A stretch of DNA of 35,531 nt from Oscillospiraceae bacterium (GTDB lineage Bacteria > Bacillota > Clostridia > Oscillospirales > Acutalibacteraceae). Below are positions 22,364 through 30,383 of the stretch, in pieces. The notes beneath the pieces are model-generated. The model did no database searches and was not told the origin of the DNA. It was given only the letters and a program-made list of their open reading frames with translations. The position numbers and the translations under genes are program-made. The stretch covers positions 1-35,531 of the forward strand of contig WRDW01000017.1 in assembly GCA_009779995.1 (NCBI GenBank), in the 5' to 3' direction. How positions within the stretch are numbered: position 1 is the stretch's first letter; every line of letters begins with the position of its first letter.

Positions 22364-22963
22364 TTACCATTTTATTTGATCGGTCTCCGTCCAAGACTCA
22401 CCCTCGTATTCCCTTGTGCGAGTGATTTCAAGCGTATAGTCGTCCAGCCAGGTGAAGGTTATTTCTTCAGAATCCGGGTGCAGATAGATGCCGTTCTTAT
22501 CCTCGTAGAAAAGCCACGCCCGCACGGGATGGACGTATTCAGTCATCCAAGGGTCATTTCCCTTGCGTACCATAACAATCGCTTTATTTTTTCCACTGGG
22601 GGAAAGCTCATAGCGGTCTATTTTCTGCCATCGGGTGAAAAAGCTCACAACAACGGATAGTCCAATGATGATTACGAGAGGGAGTACGGACAGGACTGCC
22701 AGTAACGTTTTTCTTGTTGAGGTGACCTTCTCGAACTCTGGCTGCTTCAGCGTCTTCGGTATCTTCGGCAGCAAGAACAGGAGCGCAGCAATAACCGGGG
22801 CGTAGCCAAGCAAATTGCCAACAAACTCCGGCCAGCCGATGATCCATTCCACGCCGAGTTTACGCGGCAGCGACGAAGTTAAGTAAGCGAATGCGGCACA
22901 TGTAACAAAATACAAACCATATAGTGTATAGCGCAGAACCTTTTTCCGCTTGCCTTCATTCAT
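22364..22963 (-). CDS. Three-segment membrane protein of unknown function
   Basis: A 199-aa protein, not recognised. A basic N-terminus (MNEGKRKKVLR) precedes a first hydrophobic segment (YTLYGLYFVTCAAFAYL). A second follows near residue 50 (FVGNLLGYAPVIAALLFLL), and a third near 88-108 (LLAVLSVLPLVIIIGLSVVV). A soluble C-terminal domain of about 85 residues follows (SPSGKNKAIVMVRKGNDPW, then LDDYTLEITRTREYEG) with a beta-strand look. The start has AGGGGG 9 nt upstream. It has its own promoter and terminator and sits between toxin-antitoxin-like genes. Confidence 0.7.
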   Translation of the reverse strand: MNEGKRKKVLRYTLYGLYFVTCAAFAYLTSSLPRKLGVEWIIGWPEFVGNLLGYAPVIAALLFLLPKIPKTLKQPEFEKVTSTRKTLLAVLSVLPLVIIIGLSVVVSFFTRWQKIDRYELSPSGKNKAIVMVRKGNDPWMTEYVHPVRAWLFYEDKNGIYLHPDSEEITFTWLDDYTLEITRTREYEGESWTETDQIKW

Positions 22964-22994
22964 TGGATAATACCCCCTATCTTTTGTTGCGACT

Positions 22995-23023
22995 ATTATA
23001 ACATACTGTATAGTGAAAAGCAA
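22995..23023 (-). promoter_or_regulatory. Promoter of the membrane-protein gene
   Basis: On the minus strand, TTGCTT (23018-23023), a 17-bp spacer and TATAAT (22995-23000), about 32 nt before the ATG at 22963. Confidence 0.7.
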
Positions 23024-23055
23024 GAGTTATGTCCAATAAATGCAAGTATATTTTC

Positions 23056-23106
23056 TTGCAAATATTAGTGCATCCTAATTGCAAAATGTAGTGCATAATG
23101 GATACA
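23056..23106 (+). promoter_or_regulatory. Probable promoter and iterated operator of the ribbon-helix-helix gene
   Basis: Two copies of a TTGCAAA-N-AGTGCAT type element lie 23 bp apart (from 23056 and from 23079). The second TTGCAA could be the -35 box with GATACA (23101-23106) as a -10 at 16 bp. The leader then reads AGAGGTGCGCT and ATG, like the PIN modules. Confidence 0.5.
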
Positions 23107-23121
23107 AAAAAGAGGTGCGCT

Positions 23122-23295
23122 ATGTTCCGAATAGAGAAAGCCTCCTACACTGAAAGCAAAACCTTCCGCCTGCCCATTGAGCTCATCGAGCGCCTGGAGA
23201 CCCTGGCCGCGCAGAACAAGATTTCGCTGAACCGGCTGGTGATACAGTGTTTGAACTACGCGATAGAAAACCTGGAGAAAGACGCGCCAACATGA
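23122..23295 (+). CDS. Solitary ribbon-helix-helix (CopG/Arc-like) protein
   Basis: A 57-aa protein, MFRIEKASYTESKTFRLP, then IELIERLETLAAQNKISLNR and LVIQCLNYAIENLEK. This is the strand-helix-helix layout of CopG/Arc-type repressors and antitoxins. The start at 23122 uses AGAGGTGCGCT. A start at 23098 would add eight residues. No toxin partner is adjacent: the flanking genes are on the opposite strand. The stop lies in the loop of its own terminator. Confidence 0.75.
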   Translation: MFRIEKASYTESKTFRLPIELIERLETLAAQNKISLNRLVIQCLNYAIENLEKDAPT

Positions 23296-23311
23296 TGTCG
23301 GCGCGTTTTTT
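23282..23311 (+). terminator. Terminator overlapping the end of the ribbon-helix-helix gene
   Basis: ACGCGCC (23282-23288) pairs with GGCGCGT (23300-23306) across an 11-nt loop, followed by a T run to 23311. The stop codon TGA (23293-23295) is in the loop. Confidence 0.8.
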
Positions 23312-23329
23312 CCTTTCGTTTGTGACTGC

Positions 23330-24100
23330 CTACCCCTTGTTCACCGGCACCAGCAGCAGCACCGTCACGTCGGCGCTGTTCAGCAGGTCGCCGGGGGGGA
23401 AATCCACCGGGGCCGTGGAGCTATCCTCGCCGGTGGTGGGTTCGGCCTCGGCGGGCACCGGGGGCGCGTTGGCGTCCGAGGGGGATACGCCGTCGGGGAT
23501 GGTGGTGGCCACGACAGATGCTTCGGCGGAGCTTTCGGTGGCCGGCCCGGTGATGGACATCACCGGCGGGGCGGTGGTCTCCGGCTGCGGGGCCAGGCCC
23601 ATGGGCATGGCGTAGAGGTCGTTATCCGCGAAAAACGCCTCGTTGTAGTCCAGCCGCATGGCCTGCGCCGCGTCCGGCATCTCGGCCAGGAATTCCATGA
23701 GCTCATCGGTGGAGTGGATCTCCCTGGCGGTATCCGCCGCCGGGAACGGCGCGCCCTCCTCGCCGCTCAGGTTCATCGCGGCGCGGTAGCTATCCACGAA
23801 TTGCTTTTGCTGGGCCTCGTTTTCCAGCACGACGGCCTGCGTGCCCACCAGCACCACCATGCGCGCGCCGAGGGCCGCCGGGTTGACGGCGTTGCGCACC
23901 TCGTTCGTGACCGGCGGCACAGTGGGATCAACCTCGCCGCGCAGGTTGATTGCCAGCGGCACCGCGACGATGGCCACAAGCAACAGCATGGCCGCGGAGA
24001 GCGAAGCGCTGCGCGCCTTCTGCCGGCGTGCGGCGATGCGCCGCTGTTCAAGCTGCGCCCGGGCGTAGACCGACGCCCGGAACTCCTCATTGGTCTTCAA
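23330..24100 (-). CDS. Probable anti-sigma factor (single-pass membrane protein)
   Basis: A 256-aa protein encoded immediately behind the ECF sigma factor. About 35 N-terminal charged residues are cytoplasmic. One membrane segment follows (SAAMLLLVAIVAVPLAINL), then an extracellular domain (MVVLVGTQAVVLENEAQQKQ onward). The C-terminal third is Pro/Thr/Ser/Ala-rich and ends in a hydrophobic VTVLLLVPVNKG. There is no zinc-binding HxxxCxxC motif. The start is probably TTG at 24100, about 9 nt after GGAGG. It overlaps the sigma gene by 14 nt. The role is inferred from position and topology. Confidence 0.7.
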   Translation of the reverse strand: MKTNEEFRASVYARAQLEQRRIAARRQKARSASLSAAMLLLVAIVAVPLAINLRGEVDPTVPPVTNEVRNAVNPAALGARMVVLVGTQAVVLENEAQQKQFVDSYRAAMNLSGEEGAPFPAADTAREIHSTDELMEFLAEMPDAAQAMRLDYNEAFFADNDLYAMPMGLAPQPETTAPPVMSITGPATESSAEASVVATTIPDGVSPSDANAPPVPAEAEPTTGEDSSTAPVDFPPGDLLNSADVTVLLLVPVNKG

Positions 24101-24659
24101 AATCAATCGCCTCCCTTCCAAGCGAAATTTTCAACAGCTGGCGCCCGCGGTAGGCCAGGTTGTCGACTTGTTTTTTGCTTTTGCGCGTGAGCATCGCCAC
24201 CTCTTCGTAGCGCATTTGCTCGAGGTAGAGCAGCCGCATGACCTCCCGGTATTCCGCCGGGATGGCCCGGATGGCCCTGGCCACCTGCGCCGCCAGCTCC
24301 CCGGCGATGACCTGCTCCTCGGGGCCCGGCGCGCCGTCGCCGCGCTCGGCCACGTCGTCCAGCGCCACGGTGGGCCTGCGCTTTTCCTTGCGCAGATGGT
24401 CGATGGCCTTGTGGCGCGCCACGGAGTACAGGTAGGTCTTGAACGTGCTTTGCCCGCGGAAGCGCCCCTTGTGCAGCAGCAGCTCCACGAAGGTTTCCTC
24501 GGCGAGGTCCTCCGCCACATCGGGGGCGCGCACGTAGCCGAGCAGGAAGCAGGTCAGGCTCTGCTGAAATTCCCGCATCAGCTGGTCAAAGCCGCTTTCG
24601 TCCCCCGCGCAGAAGGCCTCGTAGGCCTCCTCGGCGCTGCGCTGCCGCGCCTGCTCCAC
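24087..24659 (-). CDS. ECF-family RNA polymerase sigma factor
   Basis: A 190-aa sigma-70 family factor. Region 2 spans about residues 18-90 (FDQLMREFQQSLTCFLLGYV, then DVAEDLAEETFVELL and STFKTYLYSVARHKAIDHLR). Region 4 spans about 130-180 (AIRAIPAEYREVMRLLYLEQ, then YEEVAMLTRKSKKQVDNLAYRG). There is no region 1 or 3, as in ECF sigmas. GTG start with GAAAGGGGGG upstream. It is coupled to the overlapping anti-sigma-like gene. The promoter is sigma-A-like rather than an obvious self-recognised ECF promoter. Confidence 0.93.
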   Translation of the reverse strand: MEQARQRSAEEAYEAFCAGDESGFDQLMREFQQSLTCFLLGYVRAPDVAEDLAEETFVELLLHKGRFRGQSTFKTYLYSVARHKAIDHLRKEKRRPTVALDDVAERGDGAPGPEEQVIAGELAAQVARAIRAIPAEYREVMRLLYLEQMRYEEVAMLTRKSKKQVDNLAYRGRQLLKISLGREAIDFEDQ

Positions 24660-24781
24660 CGTGTTCCCCCCTTTCTACATGCGCCGAACGCACGTAAATC
24701 CGCGCAAAATCGTGTCCGGGCGGAACCACTGTACCTCTTAGTCGCGCCAGAACGAAAAAATCCTCACCATTTTCAAAATTT

Positions 24782-24810
24782 ATTTTACCACATAAAAGAC
24801 GAAAAAGCAA
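24782..24810 (-). promoter_or_regulatory. Promoter of the ECF sigma operon
   Basis: On the minus strand, TTGCTT (24805-24810), a 17-bp spacer and TAAAAT (24782-24787). The leader of about 115 nt includes TGAGGATTTTTTC (24754-24766), which also occurs upstream of the HAD gene at 35303. Confidence 0.6.
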
Positions 24811-24864
24811 GAAAACCGCGCGGCGGCGTCCGCGGACGCCCGTAAAAAATTTTTCAAAAACCCC

Positions 24865-24892
24865 TTTACAAGCCGAAATTTTGTGCTATAAT
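24865..24892 (+). promoter_or_regulatory. Promoter of the radical SAM gene
   Basis: TTTACA (24865-24870), a 16-bp spacer and TATAAT (24887-24892). The leader of about 150 nt carries CTCCCCCGG (24931-24939) facing CCGGGGGAG (24977-24985), with CCCCTCGGCCGCGAGGGG between them, a possible stem-loop. It ends with half of a GTCCCCTAC repeat at 24991-25020. The gap 24660-25046 has no further gene that I can support. Confidence 0.7.
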
Positions 24893-25046
24893 ATATCCGA
24901 ACATACGTGTCGTTTGCTCAGACATTTTTGCTCCCCCGGCTCCACCCCTCGGCCGCGAGGGGTTGCGGCCTGCGAACCGGGGGAGACAAAAAGGGACGTC
25001 GAAGGACGCCGTCCCCTACATTGCGCGCATAGGCAGGAGCATGTCA

Positions 25047-26441
25047 ATGGACCTCATGCAAAAACTCGAAATCCTCACCGCCGGGGCGAAGTACGACGCC
25101 GCGTGCACCTCCTCCGGGGTGAACCGCGCGCCCACCGCCGACGGCATCGGCAGCGCCATGGGCTGCGGCTGCTGCCACGCCTTCGCGGAGGACGGGCGCT
25201 GCATCTCGCTGCTCAAAGTGCTGATGACCAACGCCTGCGCCTACGACTGCGCCTACTGCGTCAATCGCCGCAGCAACGACGTCCCCCGGGCCACCTTCAC
25301 GCCCGAGGAGCTGGCCTCGCTCACCATACAGTTCTATCGCAGAAATTATATCGAGGGTCTGTTTCTCTCCAGCGGTGTACTGAACAGCCCGGATTACACC
25401 ATGGAGCGCATGATTCGCGTGCTGGAGCTGCTGCGCTACGAATATCGCTTCAATGGCTATCTGCACGTGAAGGCCATCCCGGGGGCCTCGCAGGAGCTCA
25501 TCTGGCAGGCGGGCTGCCTGGCGGACCGCATCAGCGTGAATATCGAGCTCCCCAGCGAGCGCAGCCTGCACCGGCTCGCGCCGGATAAATCCCGGCAGGC
25601 TGTCCTGGGCCCCATGGCACAAATCAAGCGCATGAAGGAGGAGCAGGTCTCGCCGCTCGGCCTGCCCGGGCGGCCCGGCGCGGCGCTGTCGGTCGTTTCA
25701 AAGACCTCACAAGGCCTTGTCAGAACACAGCGAAGCGACGGAGCCGCCGCGCAGCGGTTTGCCGGGGCGGGGCAGGCCACGCAGATGATCATAGGCGCAA
25801 GCCCCGAGAGCGACCTGCACATCATGCGCCTGGCCCAGGGGCTGTACAGAAAATATTCGCTTAGGCGTGTTTTTTACTCGGCCTATATCCCGGTGAACGA
25901 GCACAGCCTCCTGCCCGCCCTGGACACCAAACCCCCGCTGCTGCGTGAGCACAGGCTCTACCAGGCCGATTTTCTGCTGCGGCAATATCATTTTGACGCC
26001 GAAGAGATTCTAGACGAGCGGAGCCCCAACTTCAACCCCTATCTCGACCCGAAGTGCAACTGGGCCCTGCACCACCCGGAATTTTTCCCCGTGGATGTGC
26101 AGCGGGCAAGCAAGGAGGAGCTTCTGCGGGTGCCGGGCATAGGCCCGCGCAGCGCCCAGCGCATCGTGGCGGAGCGGCGGCAAACCCGCCTGGATTTCGC
26201 GGCCCTCAAGCGCATGGGGGTGGTGCTCAAGCGCGCGCGCTTTTTTATCATCACGAAAGACTACCCCAGGGGCATGAACCTCCCCGGCGAGACCGTCGCG
26301 CGGGCCCTGCTTGATCCCACCATCTTTACCTTCGGCATGGAGCAGCTGAGCCTCTACACCCCGCCGGGGCTGCCCGGGCCCGGGGATGTGAAGAATATCG
26401 CCGAGGCGGCGCAGGAGGTGGTGAAGCTGCTGGCGGCGTGA
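25047..26441 (+). CDS. Radical SAM protein, putative DNA modification/repair type
   Basis: A 464-aa protein. The 4Fe-4S motif is CAYDCAYC (Cys64, 68, 71), and additional Cys precede it (GCGCC near 40). The C-terminus has a helix-hairpin-helix (LLRVPGIGPRSAQRIVAERR). This matches a family annotated as putative DNA modification/repair radical SAM proteins, often encoded beside a uracil-DNA-glycosylase-like gene. Here the next gene is nth. The start at 25047 has AGGAG 7 nt upstream. It carries a Gly/Ala/Arg-rich insertion (about DNA 25647-25752) just before the AGQATQMIIGA block (see findings). The reaction is unknown. Confidence 0.85.
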   Translation: MDLMQKLEILTAGAKYDAACTSSGVNRAPTADGIGSAMGCGCCHAFAEDGRCISLLKVLMTNACAYDCAYCVNRRSNDVPRATFTPEELASLTIQFYRRNYIEGLFLSSGVLNSPDYTMERMIRVLELLRYEYRFNGYLHVKAIPGASQELIWQAGCLADRISVNIELPSERSLHRLAPDKSRQAVLGPMAQIKRMKEEQVSPLGLPGRPGAALSVVSKTSQGLVRTQRSDGAAAQRFAGAGQATQMIIGASPESDLHIMRLAQGLYRKYSLRRVFYSAYIPVNEHSLLPALDTKPPLLREHRLYQADFLLRQYHFDAEEILDERSPNFNPYLDPKCNWALHHPEFFPVDVQRASKEELLRVPGIGPRSAQRIVAERRQTRLDFAALKRMGVVLKRARFFIITKDYPRGMNLPGETVARALLDPTIFTFGMEQLSLYTPPGLPGPGDVKNIAEAAQEVVKLLAA

Positions 26442-26450
26442 CACCCCCTC

Positions 26451-26490
26451 ACCCCGCCCGAGGCGGGGAGCTCCCCCAAGGGGGAGCCAG
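26451..26490. repeat. Short GC-rich hairpins after the radical SAM gene
   Basis: CCCCGCC/GGCGGGG and CTCCCCC/GGGGGAG hairpins lie next to each other. There is no T tract, so this is not a clear terminator. It resembles the arms of the long palindromic repeats. Confidence 0.55.
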
Positions 26491-26513
26491 GGGATTATGA
26501 CCGCACATCGCTC

Positions 26514-26542
26514 TTGACACCCACAGCATTTGCGTGTAGAAT
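26514..26542 (+). promoter_or_regulatory. Promoter of nth
   Basis: TTGACA (26514-26519), a 17-bp spacer and TAGAAT (26537-26542), 23 nt before the ATG. Confidence 0.8.
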
Positions 26543-26565
26543 AAGGACAGCAAGGAGGGCTGTTC

Positions 26566-27201
26566 ATGTCACACCTAAAACAAAAAGCGCAGCGCATCAC
26601 GGCGCTGCTGAAGGCTGAATACCCCGAAGCCCTGTGCTCGCTGGAGGAGCGCGACCCGTTCCACCTGCTGGTGTCCGTGCGGCTGGCGGCGCAGTGCACC
26701 GACGCCCGTGTGAACCTGGTGACCCCGGCGCTGTTCGCGCGCTTCCCCACGCCGCAGGCCATGGCCGGGGCCGACGCGGCCGAGGTGGAGGGCATCATCC
26801 ACTCCTGCGGGTTCCACAACACCAAGGCGAACGACCTGGTGGCGATGTCGCAGCAGCTGGTGGAGCGCCACGCGGCCCAGGTGCCCGAAAGTATGGAGGC
26901 GCTCCTCGCGCTGCGGGGCGTGGGCCGCAAGAGCGCCAATCTCATCCGGGGGGATGTTTTCGGCCTTCCGGCTGTTGTTGCCGATACGCACCTGATCCGC
27001 ATCGCAAACCTGCTGGGCCTGGCAGACACAAAAGATCCCCACAAAGTAGAAATGCAGCTTGAAAAGCTGCTAGACCCAGAAGAGAGCAACGACTTCTGCC
27101 ACCGCTGCGTGCTGCACGGCAGGGCGGTGTGCGTGGCGCGCAGGCCGCAGTGCGGGGGTTGTGTGCTGAACGAGATATGTAATTTTGCGCAGGCACTGTA
27201 G
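26566..27201 (+). CDS. nth: Endonuclease III (DNA glycosylase/AP lyase)
   Basis: A 211-aa base-excision-repair enzyme removing oxidised pyrimidines. The helix-hairpin-helix LRGVGRKSANLIRG carries the catalytic Lys, and VADTHLIRIAN carries the catalytic Asp. The C-terminal 4Fe-4S ligands follow the C-x6-to-8-C-x2-C-x5-C pattern (CVLHGRAVC, then CGGC and C). Length is normal. An AGGAGG site precedes the start. Its TAG stop is formed by the first bases of an inverted repeat (27197-27259). Confidence 0.97.
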   Translation: MSHLKQKAQRITALLKAEYPEALCSLEERDPFHLLVSVRLAAQCTDARVNLVTPALFARFPTPQAMAGADAAEVEGIIHSCGFHNTKANDLVAMSQQLVERHAAQVPESMEALLALRGVGRKSANLIRGDVFGLPAVVADTHLIRIANLLGLADTKDPHKVEMQLEKLLDPEESNDFCHRCVLHGRAVCVARRPQCGGCVLNEICNFAQAL

Positions 27202-27259
27202 GGACGGCATTCTTGCCGCCCGAATGTAAAAGCCGGGTGGCAAGAATGCCACCCCTACA
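27197..27259. repeat. GTAGGG-type inverted repeat bridging nth and rsmA
   Basis: The 26-bp arms (27197-27222 and 27234-27259) read TGTAGGG, a GGCATTCTTGCC core and CCCG, and the reverse complement, with two mismatches. Each outer TAG is in frame and ends the adjacent gene. It is probably also a two-way transcript end, though it lacks T tracts. The same core occurs at 28247-28271 and in a pair at 30384-30475. Confidence 0.85.
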
Positions 27260-28094
27260 GCATCAGCGCCCTCGCCAGCCCCGCGTAGTCCTCCAGCGTG
27301 AGGTTCTCCGCCCGGGCCTCCGGTGCGATCCCGGCGTGCTCCATCGCGGCGAGAATAACAGACTTCTCGATAGACAAGCCCGCGCTGAGGGCATTTGCGG
27401 CAGTCTTGCGCCGCTGGGCAAAGGCCGCGCGGATCACCCGGAAGAAGTGGGCCTCGTCGGGCAGGTCCACCGGGGGCGCGGGGCGCGGGGTAAGCTGCAG
27501 CACGGCGCTGTCCACCTTGGGCGCGGGGAAAAATGAGCCCCTGCTCACCCGGAACAGCTGCCGGGCTTCGGCATAGTATTCCACGGCGGCGGTGACGGCC
27601 CCGCACTCGCGCGTGCCCATGGGGGCGCACAGGCGGTCAGCGGCCTCCTTTTGGGCCATGACGGTGATGCTCGCGAGGGGGAGTTTGCTCTCCAGCAGGC
27701 GCATGAGAATGGGCGATGTGATATAATAGGGCAGGTTGGCGCACACATGCACCGGCATGTCGCCAAATTGCTCTTGCAGCAGCGTTTGCAGGTCGAGCTG
27801 CAAAATATCGCCTTGGATGACTGTGACATTCTCCAGGCCGGCCAGTGTTTCTTCCAGGACAGGCAGGAGGCGGGCGTCGATCTCCACGGCCACCACCTTG
27901 CCCGCCACATCCGCAAGCGCCCGGGTGAGCGCCCCCGCCCCCGGGCCGATCTCCAGCACGCCGCTGTTTTTATCCGCCCCTGATAGGGCCGCCATACGCG
28001 GGCACACGCCGGGGTTGATGATAAAGTTCTGCCCCTTGGCCTTGGAGAAGGTGAAACCGTGGCGGCGCAAGATGGACATATAATCTGGTTGCAT
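27255..28094 (-). CDS. rsmA: 16S rRNA (adenine1518/1519-N6) dimethyltransferase
   Basis: A 279-aa KsgA-type enzyme. FSKAKGQNFIINPGVC is the family N-terminus, VLEIGPGAGALT binds S-adenosylmethionine, and ANLPYYITSPI is the catalytic N-x-P-Y-Y block. The C-terminal small domain includes FAQRRKTAANAL. The start at 28094 (MQPDYMSILRRHGF) has GGAAAGG upstream. A frame to 28220 would translate an inverted repeat. It is convergent with nth, and its TAG stop is also supplied by the inverted repeat. Confidence 0.97.
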   Translation of the reverse strand: MQPDYMSILRRHGFTFSKAKGQNFIINPGVCPRMAALSGADKNSGVLEIGPGAGALTRALADVAGKVVAVEIDARLLPVLEETLAGLENVTVIQGDILQLDLQTLLQEQFGDMPVHVCANLPYYITSPILMRLLESKLPLASITVMAQKEAADRLCAPMGTRECGAVTAAVEYYAEARQLFRVSRGSFFPAPKVDSAVLQLTPRPAPPVDLPDEAHFFRVIRAAFAQRRKTAANALSAGLSIEKSVILAAMEHAGIAPEARAENLTLEDYAGLARALML

Positions 28095-28152
28095 GAAAGG
28101 CCTTTCCACATAATTACATGCGAGTACCTGGCAGTAAAATATCGCGCAGTTC

Positions 28153-28236
28153 GTAGGGGACGGCCTCCGTGACGTCCCTGGGCGGTAAAAAGCCTTGCTC
28201 CATTCACCCGGGGACGTCACGGAGGCCGTCCCCTAC
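28153..28236. repeat. 26-bp perfect inverted repeat upstream of rsmA
   Basis: Arms 28153-28178 and 28211-28236 are exact reverse complements (GTAGGGGACGGCCTCCGTGA, then CGTCCC). They are immediately followed by a half copy of the GGCATTCTTGCC repeat at 28247-28271. The gap 28095-28319 holds no gene that I can support. Confidence 0.9.
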
Positions 28237-28319
28237 AAACTGCTATCTGTAGGGGTGGCATTCTTGCCACCCGAATCCCTAGAAACGCCACCCGAATCCG
28301 CAAACACCACCAGAACCCC

Positions 28320-30368
28320 CTACCCCAGCAGCACCCCTTCCCCCTGCGCCCTCTCCACTTCGCTGAGCGAACCGAAGTAATATTGATAGACATCGCGGAC
28401 GATGGGGATCACCGGCTCGCTGCTTTTGCAGCCCTCGCCTATGGCGATGACGACGATCTCCGGGTTGTCGAAAGGGGCGAAGGAGATGAACAGGCCGTTG
28501 GTGACCGCCTGCGATTTTCCGTCTATGACCCTGATGACCTGGCTCGTGCCGGTCTTGCCCGCCACCTTCACCGGCAGGTTGGCGAAGTAGCGCCCCGCCG
28601 TGGTGCTGCCCGTGCCCAGCTCCAGCATGGCCCCGCGCACGACGTCATAGGCGGCTTTATCCACGCCGGTATCCCCAAGAATTATGGGCGCGTAGACCTC
28701 GATGGGCTCGTTGGTGCCGGGCTCGCGTATGGACTGGATGAAGTGGGCCCTTCTCCTCACGCCGCTGTTGGCGATGGTGGAGGCGTACACCGCCATCTGC
28801 ATGGGGGTGAAGAGGTTCCCCTGGCCGATGGCCGTCTGCAAATTGTAGCCCGCGTACCACTGCTGGCCGATGGAGATGCGCCGCTCCTGGGAGTCCATCA
28901 CGCCCAGCTGCTCGGGCAGCTCCACGCCGGTGGCCTGCCCGAGGCCCATGGCCAGGCGGTACTCGTTGATCTTCGCGTAGCCCAGCTGACGCCCCATCTC
29001 GAAGAAGAAGCTGTTGCAGGAATCCACCAGGGCGCGCACCACGTTGACGGGCTTCCCCCCGTGCAGGTAAACCTGCGGGCAGTGGAACACGTGCCCCAGG
29101 AAGGGGTAAGCGCCGGTGCAGCGGTACTGGTAGTCCTTGGTGATGATGCCCTCCTGCAGCGCCGCTAGCGCCACGGAGACTTTGATGGTGGAGCCCGGCT
29201 CGTAGGTGCCCTGGAGCGCGCGGTTCCACAGGGGGGCGGTGGCGTCGGTGTTCAGCCGTCCCATGTTCGCCTGGTACTGCGAGATGTCGTAGCCCGGATA
29301 GCTCACGCAGGCGAGCACCTCGCACGAACGCGCGTCCAGCACAACTACAGCGCCTGCCGCCGGTACGCCCGGATGCCGGTTGGCCTTGCGCTCCTCCATG
29401 TACTTGGGGAAGGCCTCCTCGATGAGCTTTTGCAGGGCGCTGTCTATGGTCAAAACGACCGTTTTGCCCTGCTTTGCCGCCAGCTCGATGATCTCGTCCG
29501 CCGCGCCGGTGGTGTTGTCCACCTTGACGGTTTTCAGCCCGGCCGCGCCGCGCAGCCAGCTCTCCGCGGTGCGCTCTATGCCCGAGACCCCGAACTCGTC
29601 GGTGATCTTGTAGCCCTTGTCTTTGTTGGCCTGGTAGTCGTCCTGGTTGATGGCGGCCACCCGCCCGAGCAGGTGGGGGGCCACGGTGCCGTCCATGTAG
29701 GTGCGCACGGGCACCACCTCGGTGCGCACCCCCCGGTAGAAGGCGCTGTTCTCCCGCACCCGCGATTTTAAGCTTTCATTGACATCTTTCGCAAACGTAT
29801 ACGGATTCATGGCGCTGTACTGCAAGCGCCACATGTTGTACTGCACCGAGGCGATCTTGCGCGCCATCGTATCGTCATAGTCCTCCAGCTTGTAGCGCGC
29901 GATCAGGGCGTTCAGGCACTCCCGCGCCGTGGCGTAGGGGTTGAGGTTCAGGTAGCTCTTGCTTTTCAGCTGTTCGATGTCCCGCTCGCGCCCCTCCTCG
30001 AACACGGGCGCGCCGTCCCCGTCAAGGGCGATGGGCAGCATGTCGATCCAATCGGCCCCCTCCGCGTCGAACAGGGCGATGAGCTGCGCGAGGAGCTCCC
30101 GGCGCTCCTCCCCCTCAGGGAAGAAGGGCGCGCTGAACACCATGGAGAGGCTGGACTCGTTGATCACCAGGGGCACGCCGTTGCGGTCGAGGATGATCCC
30201 CCGCGCGGCGCGTATGGGCACGCTGCTGGTGGAGTAGGCGTTGAGGGCCTTATATTCCGCGCCGTGCACAATCTGTATGTTCACCAAGGCGATGCCGAAG
30301 CCCGCCAGTATGGCCAGCAGCAGGCCGATGATGGTATAGGTGCGCATGTTGAGTCTTTGCAGGTTCAT
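28320..30368 (-). CDS. mrdA: Penicillin-binding protein 2-type transpeptidase
   Basis: A 682-aa class B PBP of the elongasome. A single N-terminal membrane segment (TIIGLLLAILAGFGIALV) anchors it. The dimerisation/pedestal domain includes AARGIILDRNGVPLV. The transpeptidase motifs are STIK (in GTYEPGSTIKVSVAL), SCN (VDSCNSFFF) and KTGT (VAGKTGTSQV). It is the last gene of the mreBCD-PBP2 run, which supports the PBP2/MrdA assignment over SpoVD/PBP3. The start is MNLQRLNMRTY at 30368. An alternative internal start is MRTYTIIG. Confidence 0.93.
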   Translation of the reverse strand: MNLQRLNMRTYTIIGLLLAILAGFGIALVNIQIVHGAEYKALNAYSTSSVPIRAARGIILDRNGVPLVINESSLSMVFSAPFFPEGEERRELLAQLIALFDAEGADWIDMLPIALDGDGAPVFEEGRERDIEQLKSKSYLNLNPYATARECLNALIARYKLEDYDDTMARKIASVQYNMWRLQYSAMNPYTFAKDVNESLKSRVRENSAFYRGVRTEVVPVRTYMDGTVAPHLLGRVAAINQDDYQANKDKGYKITDEFGVSGIERTAESWLRGAAGLKTVKVDNTTGAADEIIELAAKQGKTVVLTIDSALQKLIEEAFPKYMEERKANRHPGVPAAGAVVVLDARSCEVLACVSYPGYDISQYQANMGRLNTDATAPLWNRALQGTYEPGSTIKVSVALAALQEGIITKDYQYRCTGAYPFLGHVFHCPQVYLHGGKPVNVVRALVDSCNSFFFEMGRQLGYAKINEYRLAMGLGQATGVELPEQLGVMDSQERRISIGQQWYAGYNLQTAIGQGNLFTPMQMAVYASTIANSGVRRRAHFIQSIREPGTNEPIEVYAPIILGDTGVDKAAYDVVRGAMLELGTGSTTAGRYFANLPVKVAGKTGTSQVIRVIDGKSQAVTNGLFISFAPFDNPEIVVIAIGEGCKSSEPVIPIVRDVYQYYFGSLSEVERAQGEGVLLG

Positions 30369-30383
30369 TGTGATCCTCTTCGC

